From: Thermococcus nautili
GTDB lineage: Archaea > Methanobacteriota_B > Thermococci > Thermococcales > Thermococcaceae
NCBI RefSeq assembly: GCF_000585495.1
Contig: NZ_CP007264.1
Location: 682,001 to 746,000, forward strand
DNA: 64,000 nucleotides
Direction: 5' to 3'
Shown in pieces: positions 1 to 8,609 of this stretch. Every line of letters starts with the position of its first letter. Within the stretch, counting starts at the first letter, position 1. Both the position numbers and the translations under genes were made by a program. Under the pieces are notes generated by a model. The model made no database searches. It was given only the letters and a program-made list of their open reading frames with translations, and was not told where the DNA came from.

Positions 1-153
1 GTTGGGTGTCACGTGGTGGATGGTAGTTCTTGGGGGCGCGTTCGTTGCAGGGGTGTTCGTTGGAGTGCCGGACTGCCCTGGACTTCCAACACAGGCGGAA
101 GCAACGACGGCAAAAATCAGGAGAACAGCAACTACCACATCCCTTCCCTTCAC
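1..153 (-). CDS. Lipoprotein, 5' part only (runs off the left edge)
   Basis: On the minus strand a GTG codon at 153 opens a frame that stays open to the window edge. It encodes a basic start (MKGRD), a hydrophobic stretch and a lipobox ending VASAC, so Cys of about residue 20 would be lipid-modified and the protein held outside the membrane. After the Cys comes a Ser/Gly/Pro/Thr-rich tether. A GGTGGT ribosome binding site lies 4-5 bases before the GTG and a TATA-like element is placed correctly upstream. Only about 51 residues are visible and none of the functional domain, so the substrate or role cannot be named. Such tethers are common on archaeal binding proteins. Confidence 0.7.
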   Translation of the reverse strand, partial: MKGRDVVVAVLLIFAVVASACVGSPGQSGTPTNTPATNAPPRTTIHHVTPN

Positions 154-189
154 AGCAACCACCGGCAAATCTCTTCTTAAACGGCCGGG

Positions 190-200
190 ATTAAAAAGTT
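190..200 (-). promoter_or_regulatory. TATA box for the left-edge lipoprotein gene
   Basis: Read on the minus strand this is ACTTTTTAATC with purines just upstream, a good archaeal BRE/TATA. A start site 25 bases downstream would fall near 170, leaving a short leader before the GTG at 153. Confidence 0.45.
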
Positions 201-303
201 TCCCCTATCTGCGTAAACTATTGACTCATCCAGAGCCTCCCAAAGATAGGCTTTCAAAAGAAAAAACTTAACTTCCCGTTCGTGTCAAAAGATGAAAGGA
301 AAC

Positions 304-2106
304 TCAGCTTGGCGGGAGCACGTAGAACCCCACCTCCACTTCTTTTCCCGTGTAGATTTCGTAACTGCTCAGGTAGTAGGTCGGGTTCGTGAAGAGCGCC
401 GTTAGGTTCCTGTTCTCGCCTGCAATCCATACGAGGTAGTTGCTCTCGTTGTAGGGGTTCCTGATTGCCATCAGAACGCTCGCGTTGGCAACGTTTCCGA
501 GGTTTCCGACGGCGACGCTCACGTTTCCGTAAATCCTCCTCCAGGGGCTCTTCTCGTCGAGGAGGACGAAGCTCGTGACGTTCTCGGTGTGGGTTAAGAG
601 CCACGTTCCGTTGACCTTCTCGAAGCGGAGCGGGAACTTGCTATCGAGCTCCCTCACGAGACGGTTCGAGACCGGACCGCCGACGAGGACGACGACCCCT
701 TCAAGGTCAGAGTCCGTGACGTTAACGTCCGCTTTCACCACGACGTCCACAGGTTCGACCCACTGGGAGTAGAACCGCCTCAGGTTCTCCGCTATCTCCT
801 CGGCCGTCTCCTTATCCTTTTCAGTTCCGGTCGGGTCCGGGTTTGCCGTCCCGTAGACGATGACGACCCTTCCAAGCTCCGCGCCCCTATCAAAGGCCCT
901 CAGCGGTGTGACCGGAACCTCGCGGGAGTAAACCTCACTGACGTTTTCCGGCGACGCGAAGTTTCTCATCTCGTCGAGGATGCTCCAGACGTAGTCCGAG
1001 AAGGGCTTGCCCGTTTTCCGGCTCAGCTCCGAGTAGTGGGCGGTTCTGTTGAGGAGCCACCCAATCCAGAACTCTCCCCAGGCCTTCTGCATGTTGATTG
1101 CCAGGAGCGTGTAGTTCTCGTTTATCCGGCTTATCGCGTAGTCCTCCCACGCGTCGGCGAAGCCCTCGTAGAGCATCCCCGTCCTGCTCCAGAAGTGCAT
1201 ATCGTAGCGCGCTAAATACGGCATATCGGCCCGTATTGCATCAACGAAGTAGGCGAGGCTGGTTAGATTCCTGTATGAGTTGATTGCCGGAACGGTGACG
1301 TCATGGCCGAGCTCGTGGTAAATAAAGCCGAGGTACAGCAACTCGTCGAGCCCCGTGCTCACAATGTAGTCCCCGTTCAGCGGAAGCCCGAACATCGTGT
1401 CCCTTGCGGTTTTATAGCTCCAAAGGGTTCTCTGGGGGGTTCTCCTGACTAGAGGAAGCATCCCGCCGGCGCCCCAGATTTCCGTGCCGTTAAGGGTCGG
1501 GCTGAAGCTGTGGCCGTGAACCGCAACGAGGTAGGGGTGAAGGAACTCGTAGGTAACTCCATGAACCCCCGCGTTCTCGGCCATGAACTCGTCGGGAGGG
1601 AGCATTTTAAGGGCGTTCTCGTAGATTCTGAGGTCTTCGTCGTAGTAGTCCATGTGACCCTCGTAGAAGTTCATGAAATCACTCTCTTCCGCGAACTCCC
1701 TGAGCGCGGGCAGGAACTCGTTTTCGAACCATGGGTATCCAAGGGTCGTTAGAGGTCTGAGCTCAGGCGGTTCAGAGCAGAGGAGCGTGTAGTACTCAAG
1801 GTTGAGGAGCAGGTAGTCTCTTTCAGGAACGTTTCTTGCCTGAGAGAGATAAGACTTCAAGAGGAGCACTGCCTTTGAGTTCCTGAACTTTCCGAAGTGT
1901 GCCTCGACTTCATCCAGGTAACTCCCCCTGTCGATGACAAAGGGGTCCTTCCCGAAGGCAAGGTAGTAAACGATTCCGAGGAGCTCGGCGTTGGGGCTTA
2001 TCTCAACCATTACGTCGGGGCCTATTTTAACGGCCGAAGCCAGAGGGGCCGCGAGAGGTGCGAGCAACAGGGTTAGAATGGTTACCCAAATCAAGAGGCG
2101 CTTCAT
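304..2106 (-). CDS. Secreted zinc metalloprotease-like protein (DUF4932 type)
   Basis: A 600-residue protein with a clear signal peptide (residues 1 to about 25, ending ASA). The central part carries HELGH, the HEXXH zinc-binding motif of gluzincin peptidases. Some 50 residues later EGFADAWEDYA could supply the third zinc ligand. This pattern and the N-terminal VEISPNAELLG block fit the DUF4932 family. The C-terminal third has many NxS/T sequons, as in exported Thermococcus proteins. It would act outside the cell. It is monocistronic and divergent from the metal-binding protein gene at 2199. The substrate is unknown and the peptidase activity is inferred from the motif. Confidence 0.7.
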   Translation of the reverse strand: MKRLLIWVTILTLLLAPLAAPLASAVKIGPDVMVEISPNAELLGIVYYLAFGKDPFVIDRGSYLDEVEAHFGKFRNSKAVLLLKSYLSQARNVPERDYLLLNLEYYTLLCSEPPELRPLTTLGYPWFENEFLPALREFAEESDFMNFYEGHMDYYDEDLRIYENALKMLPPDEFMAENAGVHGVTYEFLHPYLVAVHGHSFSPTLNGTEIWGAGGMLPLVRRTPQRTLWSYKTARDTMFGLPLNGDYIVSTGLDELLYLGFIYHELGHDVTVPAINSYRNLTSLAYFVDAIRADMPYLARYDMHFWSRTGMLYEGFADAWEDYAISRINENYTLLAINMQKAWGEFWIGWLLNRTAHYSELSRKTGKPFSDYVWSILDEMRNFASPENVSEVYSREVPVTPLRAFDRGAELGRVVIVYGTANPDPTGTEKDKETAEEIAENLRRFYSQWVEPVDVVVKADVNVTDSDLEGVVVLVGGPVSNRLVRELDSKFPLRFEKVNGTWLLTHTENVTSFVLLDEKSPWRRIYGNVSVAVGNLGNVANASVLMAIRNPYNESNYLVWIAGENRNLTALFTNPTYYLSSYEIYTGKEVEVGFYVLPPS

Positions 2107-2135
2107 AACATCACCGGGTAGTAGTTAAGGGAACG

Positions 2136-2145
2136 GGTTATAAGG
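2136..2145 (-). promoter_or_regulatory. TATA box of the metalloprotease gene
   Basis: CCTTATAACC on the minus strand, about 30 bases before the start codon at 2106, with a GGTGATG ribosome binding site between them. Confidence 0.45.
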
Positions 2146-2155
2146 GTTGCGGGAG

Positions 2156-2166
2156 AAGTTTAAAAG
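2156..2166 (+). promoter_or_regulatory. TATA box of the metal-binding protein gene
   Basis: The AAGTTTAAAAGG element lies about 35 bases before the ATG at 2199. A GGGTGACC ribosome binding site sits immediately before the start. Confidence 0.45.
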
Positions 2167-2198
2167 GCGAAAGCCGAGGAGAATTAGGGTGACCTAAG

Positions 2199-3179
2199 AT
2201 GAAGAGGCTCGCGCTCATAATCCTGCTGACGCTCGCGCTGGTTCCCCTCAACGGCGTCTCGGCTCAGGAGAACGTCACGGTTGTGGCGACGATAGCGCCA
2301 ATAGGCTCAATAGTCCAGGAGGCGTTTCCTGGCGTTAGGGTCGAGGTGATAATCCCGCCGGGCGTTGACCCCCACGACTACCAGCTGACGGCCCAGCAGG
2401 TCGAACTGCTCTCAAAGGCCCAGGTCATAGTGACGACCGGAGGCCATCTACCCGTTGAGAAAAGGATTGCAGAACTTGAGAAGGAGGGCACCGTAACGGG
2501 GAAGGCCCTCTTCGTGGACGACTACGTGAAATACGGCTTCCACTACGCCAAAGAACACTGGTACAACGGCAAGGACAATCCGCACGGCGTCTGGCTCGAC
2601 CCCTACAACGCGATAGCGATAGCCGAGGCCACGAAGGAGGCCTTAATCGAGGAGGACCCGGCGAACGCAATGACCTACGAGAGGGACTTTGAGAGGTTCC
2701 GCGAGAGGGTTCTGGCGATAGTCGAGGCCTACAAAGCTTTAGCCCCTAAAAACGCGACCGCTGTGATACAGATGCCCCCCGATGAGTACGCCATCGACTG
2801 GCTTGGGATAAAGGCCGTTGCCGCGATAAAGCCCGAGGAAGAGGTTCCTGCGATAGGGGTTGACCAGCTCGTCCCAACCGCGGAGAAGAGTTCGCTCATA
2901 GTTTACGGCTCCGACAGCCCGGAACAGCTCAAGAAGGCCTCAATTGAGCTCGCCCAGAAGAGCGGAAAGCCCCTGGTTGAGATAACAGTCTTCTGGGCCT
3001 CGGGGAACTACACCGACTGGCTAATCAAAAACACAGCCTCGATAATGAAGGCACTCTCGACCCCCCAAAAAACGGCGGAGAAGAACACCAGGGACAACAC
3101 CGTAGTTACATACGCCCTTCTCGCCCTCATCACAGGCGTTGTCCTTGGAACAGCTCTGGGAGTGATATTGAAAAAATGA
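2199..3179 (+). CDS. Metal ABC transporter substrate-binding protein (ZnuA/TroA family) with a C-terminal membrane anchor
   Basis: 326 residues: signal peptide 1-22 (ending VSA), then a cluster A-I metal-binding protein with VVATIAPIGSIVQEAFP at the N-terminus and the ligand-bearing VDPHDYQ block. His residues in HYAKEHW and NPHGVW could be further ligands. The usual late Asp ligand is not obvious to me. The end is a hydrophobic helix (about 300-323) followed by KK, so the protein is tethered by its C-terminus rather than by a lipobox. Family knowledge indicates Zn2+ or Mn2+ capture for import. No permease or ATPase gene of this family lies next to it, so its partners must be elsewhere. Confidence 0.85.
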   Translation: MKRLALIILLTLALVPLNGVSAQENVTVVATIAPIGSIVQEAFPGVRVEVIIPPGVDPHDYQLTAQQVELLSKAQVIVTTGGHLPVEKRIAELEKEGTVTGKALFVDDYVKYGFHYAKEHWYNGKDNPHGVWLDPYNAIAIAEATKEALIEEDPANAMTYERDFERFRERVLAIVEAYKALAPKNATAVIQMPPDEYAIDWLGIKAVAAIKPEEEVPAIGVDQLVPTAEKSSLIVYGSDSPEQLKKASIELAQKSGKPLVEITVFWASGNYTDWLIKNTASIMKALSTPQKTAEKNTRDNTVVTYALLALITGVVLGTALGVILKK

Positions 3180-3185
3180 AAGGGG

Positions 3186-4097
3186 TCACTCGCGCTTGTA
3201 GGGCCTGCCGTCCCACTTGGGCGGCCTGGCCCTTCCTATTATTCCCGCGACCACTATGAGGGTCACGACGTACGGCAGGGTCGCTATGAACTGCCAGGGT
3301 ATCGTTCCCGCGAGCCACGGGTTGTTCTGTATGTAGATGGCGAAGTTGTCGAAGAATCCGAAGAGGAACGCTCCTCCCAGTGCTATCAGCGGGTTCCAGC
3401 CACTGAAGACCATGTTTGCCAGGGCGATGAAACCCCTTCCGGCCGCTATCGTCTTAGTTACGGTTCCGAGCCAGTCAACGCTGAGGTAGGCACCGGCGAC
3501 GCCCGCCAAGGCGCTGGCTATGAGGACCGCCGTGAAGCGGTAGAGCTCAACGTTTATTCCGAGGGCATCTGCAGCTTCGGGGTTCTCACCGACGGCCCTG
3601 ATTCTCAGCCCGAAGGGCGTCTTGAAGAGCACCCACCAGGCTATTATGGCGACCGCTATGGTTATCGGCACCATCGGGCTGAGGGAGTTACCAAAGGCGT
3701 CCATCCACAGCGGACTAATCTGGGCGTTGCTTGGAACCTGGTGCTGGCCGGCGGTTCCCCAGTAGGCCCTTATTCCGAAGGCGACTGCACCGTAGCCGAG
3801 GAGGTTGAGGCCTATACCCGGAATGACGTGGTCTCCCTTGAGGTAAACCGTTAGAACGCCGTGAAGGACGCCGAACAGCAGTCCTACGAATGCCCCACCG
3901 AGAATGCCAACCCAGCCGTTTCCGGCAAGCTCCGCGAACATTGCCCCGAAGAACGCCGCGAACATCAGGATTCCCTCATAGCCGATGTTGACGACACCGG
4001 CCCTCTCGCTTATCACCGCGCCTATGCTCGTGAGAGCTATCGGAACCATCGCCGCGAGTGAACCAAGGAGAAGGCTGATTACCATGGTTTCGTTCAT
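3186..4097 (-). CDS. ABC transporter permease, nucleoside-type (NupQ/YufQ-like)
   Basis: 303 residues, almost all hydrophobic helices, with the family block RAGVVNIGYEGILM near residue 33. It belongs to the BPD_transp_2 permeases that pair with BMP-type binding proteins and move purine or pyrimidine nucleosides inward. It is the last gene of the transporter operon and its ATG overlaps the upstream permease by 4 bases, after a strong GGAGGGGTGA site. The substrate is inferred from family and neighbours. Confidence 0.88.
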   Translation of the reverse strand: MNETMVISLLLGSLAAMVPIALTSIGAVISERAGVVNIGYEGILMFAAFFGAMFAELAGNGWVGILGGAFVGLLFGVLHGVLTVYLKGDHVIPGIGLNLLGYGAVAFGIRAYWGTAGQHQVPSNAQISPLWMDAFGNSLSPMVPITIAVAIIAWWVLFKTPFGLRIRAVGENPEAADALGINVELYRFTAVLIASALAGVAGAYLSVDWLGTVTKTIAAGRGFIALANMVFSGWNPLIALGGAFLFGFFDNFAIYIQNNPWLAGTIPWQFIATLPYVVTLIVVAGIIGRARPPKWDGRPYKRE

Positions 4098-5140
4098 GCC
4101 TCACCCCTCCTGAAAAGCCTGGCGAAGAGGTCGAGCAACCCGGGCACGGCGACGGCTATGATGATGATTCCCTCGATGACCTTAATCATCTCGAGCGGAA
4201 CGTGGGCGTGCTGCTGCATCGCGGTTGCTCCCGCGCTCAGGGCTCCGAAGAGGATTCCCGCGAAGATTATGCCGAGCGGATGGTTCCTTCCGACGAGGGA
4301 GACGCCTATTCCGTCGAAACCGTAGCCGTAAACGTTCGCCAATCCCTGGGTTATGGCGTAGCTCGGTGGCGTTCCCATGACGAGTCCAGCGCCCGCCAGT
4401 CCTGCGGTCATTCCACCGATGACGAACGACCATATGGCCGAGCGCTTGGGGTTGATTCCGCCGTATTCAGCCGCCCTCGGGTTCTGTCCGCTGGTTCTGA
4501 GCTCGTAGCCGAGCTTGGTGTGCCACATCACTATGAAGACTATTATCGCCGACAGTATTGCCACTATGAACGCCCAGGAGAGGCTTGTGTTCTTCACGAG
4601 AAGCGGGAGCCTGGCTGAAGGAGGAATCGGCAGGGTGCTGTTGGGGTCCTTTGGGTTGTAGTAGACGCTGACCGCGAGCCAGCTGACGAGGAAGAAGGCA
4701 ATCCAGTTGAACATTATCGTGGATATGACCTCGTGGACTCCCCTGTAAACCTTGAGAACCGCCGCTGGAAGGGCCCACAGGGCTCCGATGAGAAGGCCAG
4801 CCAGAAGGCCCGCTATCGGGTTCTGGAGGTACTGGGTCACTATTATCGCCGCCATTGCGCCGAAGTAGACGGTTCCCTCGGCGCCGATGTTGAAGAGGCC
4901 CGTTCTCGCGCCTATCGCGAAGGTTATGGCAGTTAGGATTAGTGGAGCAGACTTTGCGAGGGTCTCGGCGATGCCGTCAACCGAGGTGAGAGAGCCCCTT
5001 ATCAGCCAGTAGTAGGCCTCAAACGGACTGTACCCGCTGAACCATAGGACGAGGGCACCTATGAACGCTCCAATGAGTATCGCCAAAACGCTCTCGGCCA
5101 CGGGTTTGGCGTATCCCCTGAGCTCATTTTTGAGGTTCAC
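4094..5140 (-). CDS. ABC transporter permease, nucleoside-type (NupP/YufP-like)
   Basis: About 348 residues with multiple membrane helices and the paired family block GARTGLFNIGAEGTVYFGA. I chose the GTG at 5140 because the GGGAGGTG site lies 6 bases before it. A GTG at 5149 is too close to that site. The start lies inside the 3' end of the ATPase gene and the stop overlaps the next permease, so translation is probably coupled. It forms the channel with the 3186-4097 product and is powered by the double ATPase upstream. Confidence 0.87.
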   Translation of the reverse strand: MNLKNELRGYAKPVAESVLAILIGAFIGALVLWFSGYSPFEAYYWLIRGSLTSVDGIAETLAKSAPLILTAITFAIGARTGLFNIGAEGTVYFGAMAAIIVTQYLQNPIAGLLAGLLIGALWALPAAVLKVYRGVHEVISTIMFNWIAFFLVSWLAVSVYYNPKDPNSTLPIPPSARLPLLVKNTSLSWAFIVAILSAIIVFIVMWHTKLGYELRTSGQNPRAAEYGGINPKRSAIWSFVIGGMTAGLAGAGLVMGTPPSYAITQGLANVYGYGFDGIGVSLVGRNHPLGIIFAGILFGALSAGATAMQQHAHVPLEMIKVIEGIIIIAVAVPGLLDLFARLFRRGEA

Positions 5141-6659
5141 CCTTAACACCTCCCATCATGAGTCCAATCTGCTCCTCGGTAACCTCGTCGGGCCTGACTA
5201 TTCCCATGAACTGGCCTTCGTACATTATCGCCATCCTGTCGCTGAGCTGGAGAACCTCATCCAGGTCGGCAGAGACGAGCAGAACGGCCTTGTCCTCGTT
5301 CCTCAGCTTGACGAGGTAGTTCCTGATGTATTCGGTCGAGGCGACATCAACACCGCGCGTTGGCTGTGCCGCTATGATGAACTCGGGCTTCTTGCTAACT
5401 TCTCTGGCAACGATGAGCTTCTGCTGGTTTCCACCGCTCAGGCTCTTCACCGGGGCCTTGGTTCCGGGCGCACTGACCTCGAACTCCTCTATGAGCCTCT
5501 TCGCGTGCTCCTCAACCTTGTCCCAGTCGAGTAGGAAGCCCCTCGAGAACTCCTTCCTCCAGTGCATTCCCAGAATGGAGTTCTCCATCACGCTCATCTC
5601 AAGGATTAGGCCCATGTGAGTCCTGTCCTCGGGGATGTGGGCCATTCCCATGTCGTAGAGCTCCCTCGGCTTCTTGCCGGTGATGTCAACGCCCTTGAGG
5701 TAGACCTTGCCCTTCTCGACCTTCCTCAAACCTGTTATGGCCTCTATGAGCTCGCTCTGGCCGTTGCCCTCGACACCCGCTATTCCAAATATCTCGCCGG
5801 CTCTGACCTCAAAGGTAAGCCCCCTGACGGCGTCTTCTCCCCTGTCTCCCTTCACCCAGAGGTTCTCGACGCGGAAGATTACCTCACCGGGCTCCTTCGG
5901 GGGCTTCTCAATCCTGAGAACCACGTCCCTGCCCACCATCATCCTCGCGAGGAGCTGGGGTGTTGCCTCACTCGTCTTGACGGTTCCGACGACCTCGCCC
6001 TTCCTTATGACCGTGACGCGGTCGGTTATCTCCATTACCTCGTTGAGCTTGTGGCTGATGAAGATTATCGTCTTCCCCTGCTCCTTGAGCTTCCTGAGAA
6101 CCGCAAAGAGCTCCTTGACCTCTATCGGCGTGAGAACCGCGGTCGGCTCGTCGAGGATGAGTATGTCAACGTCGCGGTAGAGCATCTTGAGGATTTCAAT
6201 CCTCTGCTGGACGCCGACGGGAAGGTTCTCCACGGGAACGTCGAGGGGAACCTGGAAGTTGAGCTCGTCCATCAGCTTCTGGAGCTTCTTTCTCGCGTTC
6301 TCGACGTCAATCTTGGACAGCAGGCTGTGCCCCTCCATTCCGAGGATGATGTTTTCGAGGGCGTTGAAGACCTCGACCAGGGTGAAGTGCTGGTGCACCA
6401 TTCCGATTCCGTTCGCTATTGCATCGGCGGGACTCTTGAAGCGGACTTCTTTGCCCCTGAGAAAGATTTTGCCCTTCGTTGGCTTGAGCATTCCGAAGAG
6501 AACCTTCATCAGCGTCGTTTTTCCGGCACCGTTCTCGCCGAGAAGACCGAGGATTTCGCCCTCGTAGACCTTAATCGTGACGCCCTTCAGGGCCCTTGTG
6601 CCGTCGGGATAAACCTTGACTATGTCTCGCATCTCAAGCACTGGAGTTTGCTCTTCCAT
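5124..6659 (-). CDS. ABC transporter ATP-binding protein with two nucleotide-binding domains (NupO/YufO-like)
   Basis: About 511 residues with two ABC domains. The first has Walker A GENGAGKT, a signature-like region near NLPVGVQQRIEI, and Walker B ILILDEPT. The second has GVEGNGQSEL, a degenerate Walker A normal for the ribose/nucleoside importer class, and signature LSGGNQQK. It hydrolyses ATP on the inner face for the two permeases. The ATG at 6659 is chosen because GGAGGTGA sits 5 bases before it. A TTG 15 bases earlier overlaps that site. It lies about 50 bases downstream of the binding-protein gene. Confidence 0.9.
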   Translation of the reverse strand: MEEQTPVLEMRDIVKVYPDGTRALKGVTIKVYEGEILGLLGENGAGKTTLMKVLFGMLKPTKGKIFLRGKEVRFKSPADAIANGIGMVHQHFTLVEVFNALENIILGMEGHSLLSKIDVENARKKLQKLMDELNFQVPLDVPVENLPVGVQQRIEILKMLYRDVDILILDEPTAVLTPIEVKELFAVLRKLKEQGKTIIFISHKLNEVMEITDRVTVIRKGEVVGTVKTSEATPQLLARMMVGRDVVLRIEKPPKEPGEVIFRVENLWVKGDRGEDAVRGLTFEVRAGEIFGIAGVEGNGQSELIEAITGLRKVEKGKVYLKGVDITGKKPRELYDMGMAHIPEDRTHMGLILEMSVMENSILGMHWRKEFSRGFLLDWDKVEEHAKRLIEEFEVSAPGTKAPVKSLSGGNQQKLIVAREVSKKPEFIIAAQPTRGVDVASTEYIRNYLVKLRNEDKAVLLVSADLDEVLQLSDRMAIMYEGQFMGIVRPDEVTEEQIGLMMGGVKGEPQK

Positions 6660-6707
6660 CCCTTTCACCTCCAAATCTCAAAAGGGAAACAAAAGAGGAA
6701 GAAGAAA

Positions 6708-8000
6708 TCACTGCTTGTGGTTCTTGTAGTAGTCGAGGGCCCAGTAGGCACCGAAGCGGTAGCCACCCTCGAACTTGTAGAGAACCGGAATCTCCATACC
6801 GAGGACGATTCCTATGGTGTCCTTGTTGTCGTTGAGCGCTATCAGCGCGGCGAGCGCTCCGGCCAGGGCCGAACCCTCGTTCTCCTTGAAGAGAACCATC
6901 TGGACGTTGTGGGGCATCTCCGGGTCGTAGCCGTCAATGATAACGAACCTCTGGTTCGGGTATTCCTGGGCAACCTGCTTGACGGCGTTGGTCATCATGA
7001 AGCCGACCGCGATGATTATGTCGTACTCACCGCTCTTGGCGAGGCTCCTGAGGTTCGGAAGGTAGTCGTTCTCGCTGTTGCTCTGGAGCTCGGTGAGCTG
7101 GAGGTTAAACTCCTTGGCGGCCCTCTCGGCACCCATGTAGGCCATATCGTTGAAGCTGAGGTCGCCCCTGCCGCCGACATCGTAAACGATGGCTATCTTT
7201 CCGGTGTTCTGCCTCTGGTTGAGCTTCTCGTCGAAGTAGGTCTCGGGCTTGGGCTCCTTGGCGGCCCACTCCTTGGCGTACTGCTCCATTACCGTCCAGT
7301 TCTGGGCCTTCCTGAGGAGCTCAATCTGGTCCTTGGCGGTGGCCTTCGGAACGATTATCTGACCGCTGATTATCTGCTTCTGGAGCTCATCAACTGCCTG
7401 CCAAATCCAGTCCGGAACCTGCTTCCTGGTCTGCTCAAGGAACTGGATGAGTTCATCCTCGCTCTTGAAGCCGAGGTCCTTGAGCTTCTTCTCCCTGACG
7501 TCGGCCGGAAGGGAGTCAAACATCGCCTTGACGTCCTCTATGGTCGAGAGCTTGACACCGCCCTCCTTGAGGCCGAGCTCGACGACACCGCCCTTGAACT
7601 GGTTCTCCTCCGCCTCCTTGACGGCGTTGTAAACGCCGACGTCAACGCGCTTCATCATGCTCGCGATTATAACGCCGGGCTTAATCCAGTCCTGGGCGGA
7701 GTCAACGCCTATAGCGAACGGCGGACCCATCTTCTTGTTGTTGGCCTTCAGATAGTCACCGACGGCCTCGAAGACACCGAGACCGGTACCGCCGGCAACC
7801 TGGTAGATAACCCAGGCACCCTGCTGAAGCTGGGCCTGAGCGGCCTGCTTACCCTTGGCAGGGTCGCCAAATGACCCGGTGTAGGTGTAGAGGATGTTTA
7901 TTTTAGTTTCTGCACTGCTGGAGTTTCCACTTATGCAGCCGCTGGCCACGATGCTAAGGGCCATCAGGCCCACCAACAACAAACCGAACAGCTTTCGCAT
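6708..8000 (-). CDS. BMP/PnrA-family nucleoside-binding lipoprotein, circularly permuted
   Basis: 430 residues. Signal peptide and lipobox end at Cys22 (VASGC). The next block, from Ile34 (NILYTYTGSFGDPAKGK, then AGGTGLG, IGVDSAQD, GLKEGGV), is what normally forms the second lobe. From about 268 come KIAIVYDVGG, SFND, GYDPEM and LYKFEGGYRFG, normally the first lobe. In PnrA (TmpC) of Treponema the order is the reverse. The old C-terminus (IIVPKATAKDQ, about 215-225) and old N-terminus are joined by a roughly 40-residue charged linker. All expected family motifs are present, so a working binding protein is likely. It heads the transporter operon. Confidence 0.88.
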   Translation of the reverse strand: MRKLFGLLLVGLMALSIVASGCISGNSSSAETKINILYTYTGSFGDPAKGKQAAQAQLQQGAWVIYQVAGGTGLGVFEAVGDYLKANNKKMGPPFAIGVDSAQDWIKPGVIIASMMKRVDVGVYNAVKEAEENQFKGGVVELGLKEGGVKLSTIEDVKAMFDSLPADVREKKLKDLGFKSEDELIQFLEQTRKQVPDWIWQAVDELQKQIISGQIIVPKATAKDQIELLRKAQNWTVMEQYAKEWAAKEPKPETYFDEKLNQRQNTGKIAIVYDVGGRGDLSFNDMAYMGAERAAKEFNLQLTELQSNSENDYLPNLRSLAKSGEYDIIIAVGFMMTNAVKQVAQEYPNQRFVIIDGYDPEMPHNVQMVLFKENEGSALAGALAALIALNDNKDTIGIVLGMEIPVLYKFEGGYRFGAYWALDYYKNHKQ

Positions 8001-8050
8001 AGCCTAACACACCCCGTCTTGGTTTGTAAAAGCTTATTCTTTGGGGCCCG

Positions 8051-8060
8051 ATAAATACTT
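8051..8060 (-). promoter_or_regulatory. TATA box of the nucleoside transporter operon
   Basis: AAGTATTTAT on the minus strand, about 50 bases before the lipoprotein start at 8000. A GGGGTG site lies before that ATG. Confidence 0.4.
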
Positions 8061-8129
8061 TGCGGTGCCTTTGGGTGTTCAAACGGTCGAAAAAGATTTA
8101 ACTGCGCAATAAAAGTTAAAGGGAGGCGT

Positions 8130-8609
8130 ATGCTGAGGGAAATACTTACGCTCGAATCCGGAACGGTGATGATTTCTGGCGGAGGTAAGAGGCTCGCACG
8201 GCTCTACTTCCAATCGTGGGCAGATAGAAAGGGGAGTGCTCTGGCGGAAGAACTTCCGTTCCCCGTTGAGGGAGAAATCTACGTCGGCAACCCCTTCAGG
8301 GCGGACTTTCCCGTTTACCTCATCGTCAATCCCCTCACCCGGAAGGGAACCGAGCGCGAGAAACTACTCCGCTGGCTCGAGATGAAGCGGGAGGAAGGAA
8401 AGCTCGTCCTCCTCTACGAGGAGCGCTACGTTGGAGATTCGATAGCTCGATACAGAATCAGAAACCACCTCGACTACCTCATAGCTTACAAACGGGAAAC
8501 GATGGGAGCCGAGCTTTTAAAGGTTTATAAGCTCGAAAACGGTCGCGTCGTTGAGAGGAAGACCTACGTAAGGCGCCCGATGACGAGTGGCTTCGGGTCT
8601 GAGCAGTGA
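8130..8609 (+). CDS. Conserved-looking hypothetical protein, 159 aa
   Basis: I do not recognise a family with certainty. The protein is soluble, mixed alpha/beta and lacks a signal peptide, membrane helix or Cys cluster. An early GGGKRL loop resembles a degraded P-loop without the final Ser/Thr, so it may be a RecA-like fold without ATP binding, but that is a guess. The start is well supported: a TATA-like element near 8092-8101, GGGAGGCG 4 bases upstream, then ATG. The gene's last nine or so codons and stop lie inside a C/D box sRNA (8576-8632), which constrains this end at the RNA level. Confidence 0.65.
   Translation: MLREILTLESGTVMISGGGKRLARLYFQSWADRKGSALAEELPFPVEGEIYVGNPFRADFPVYLIVNPLTRKGTEREKLLRWLEMKREEGKLVLLYEERYVGDSIARYRIRNHLDYLIAYKRETMGAELLKVYKLENGRVVERKTYVRRPMTSGFGSEQ

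Noticed and set aside
2-271. Plus-strand frame at the left edge
   Set aside because: The minus strand here has a ribosome site, TATA and lipobox, which explains the region better.
5616-7874. 752-codon open frame on the plus strand
   Set aside because: It is antisense to the ABC ATPase and binding-protein genes, whose motifs are unmistakable. The translated product has no family motifs and reflects the codon bias of the real strand.
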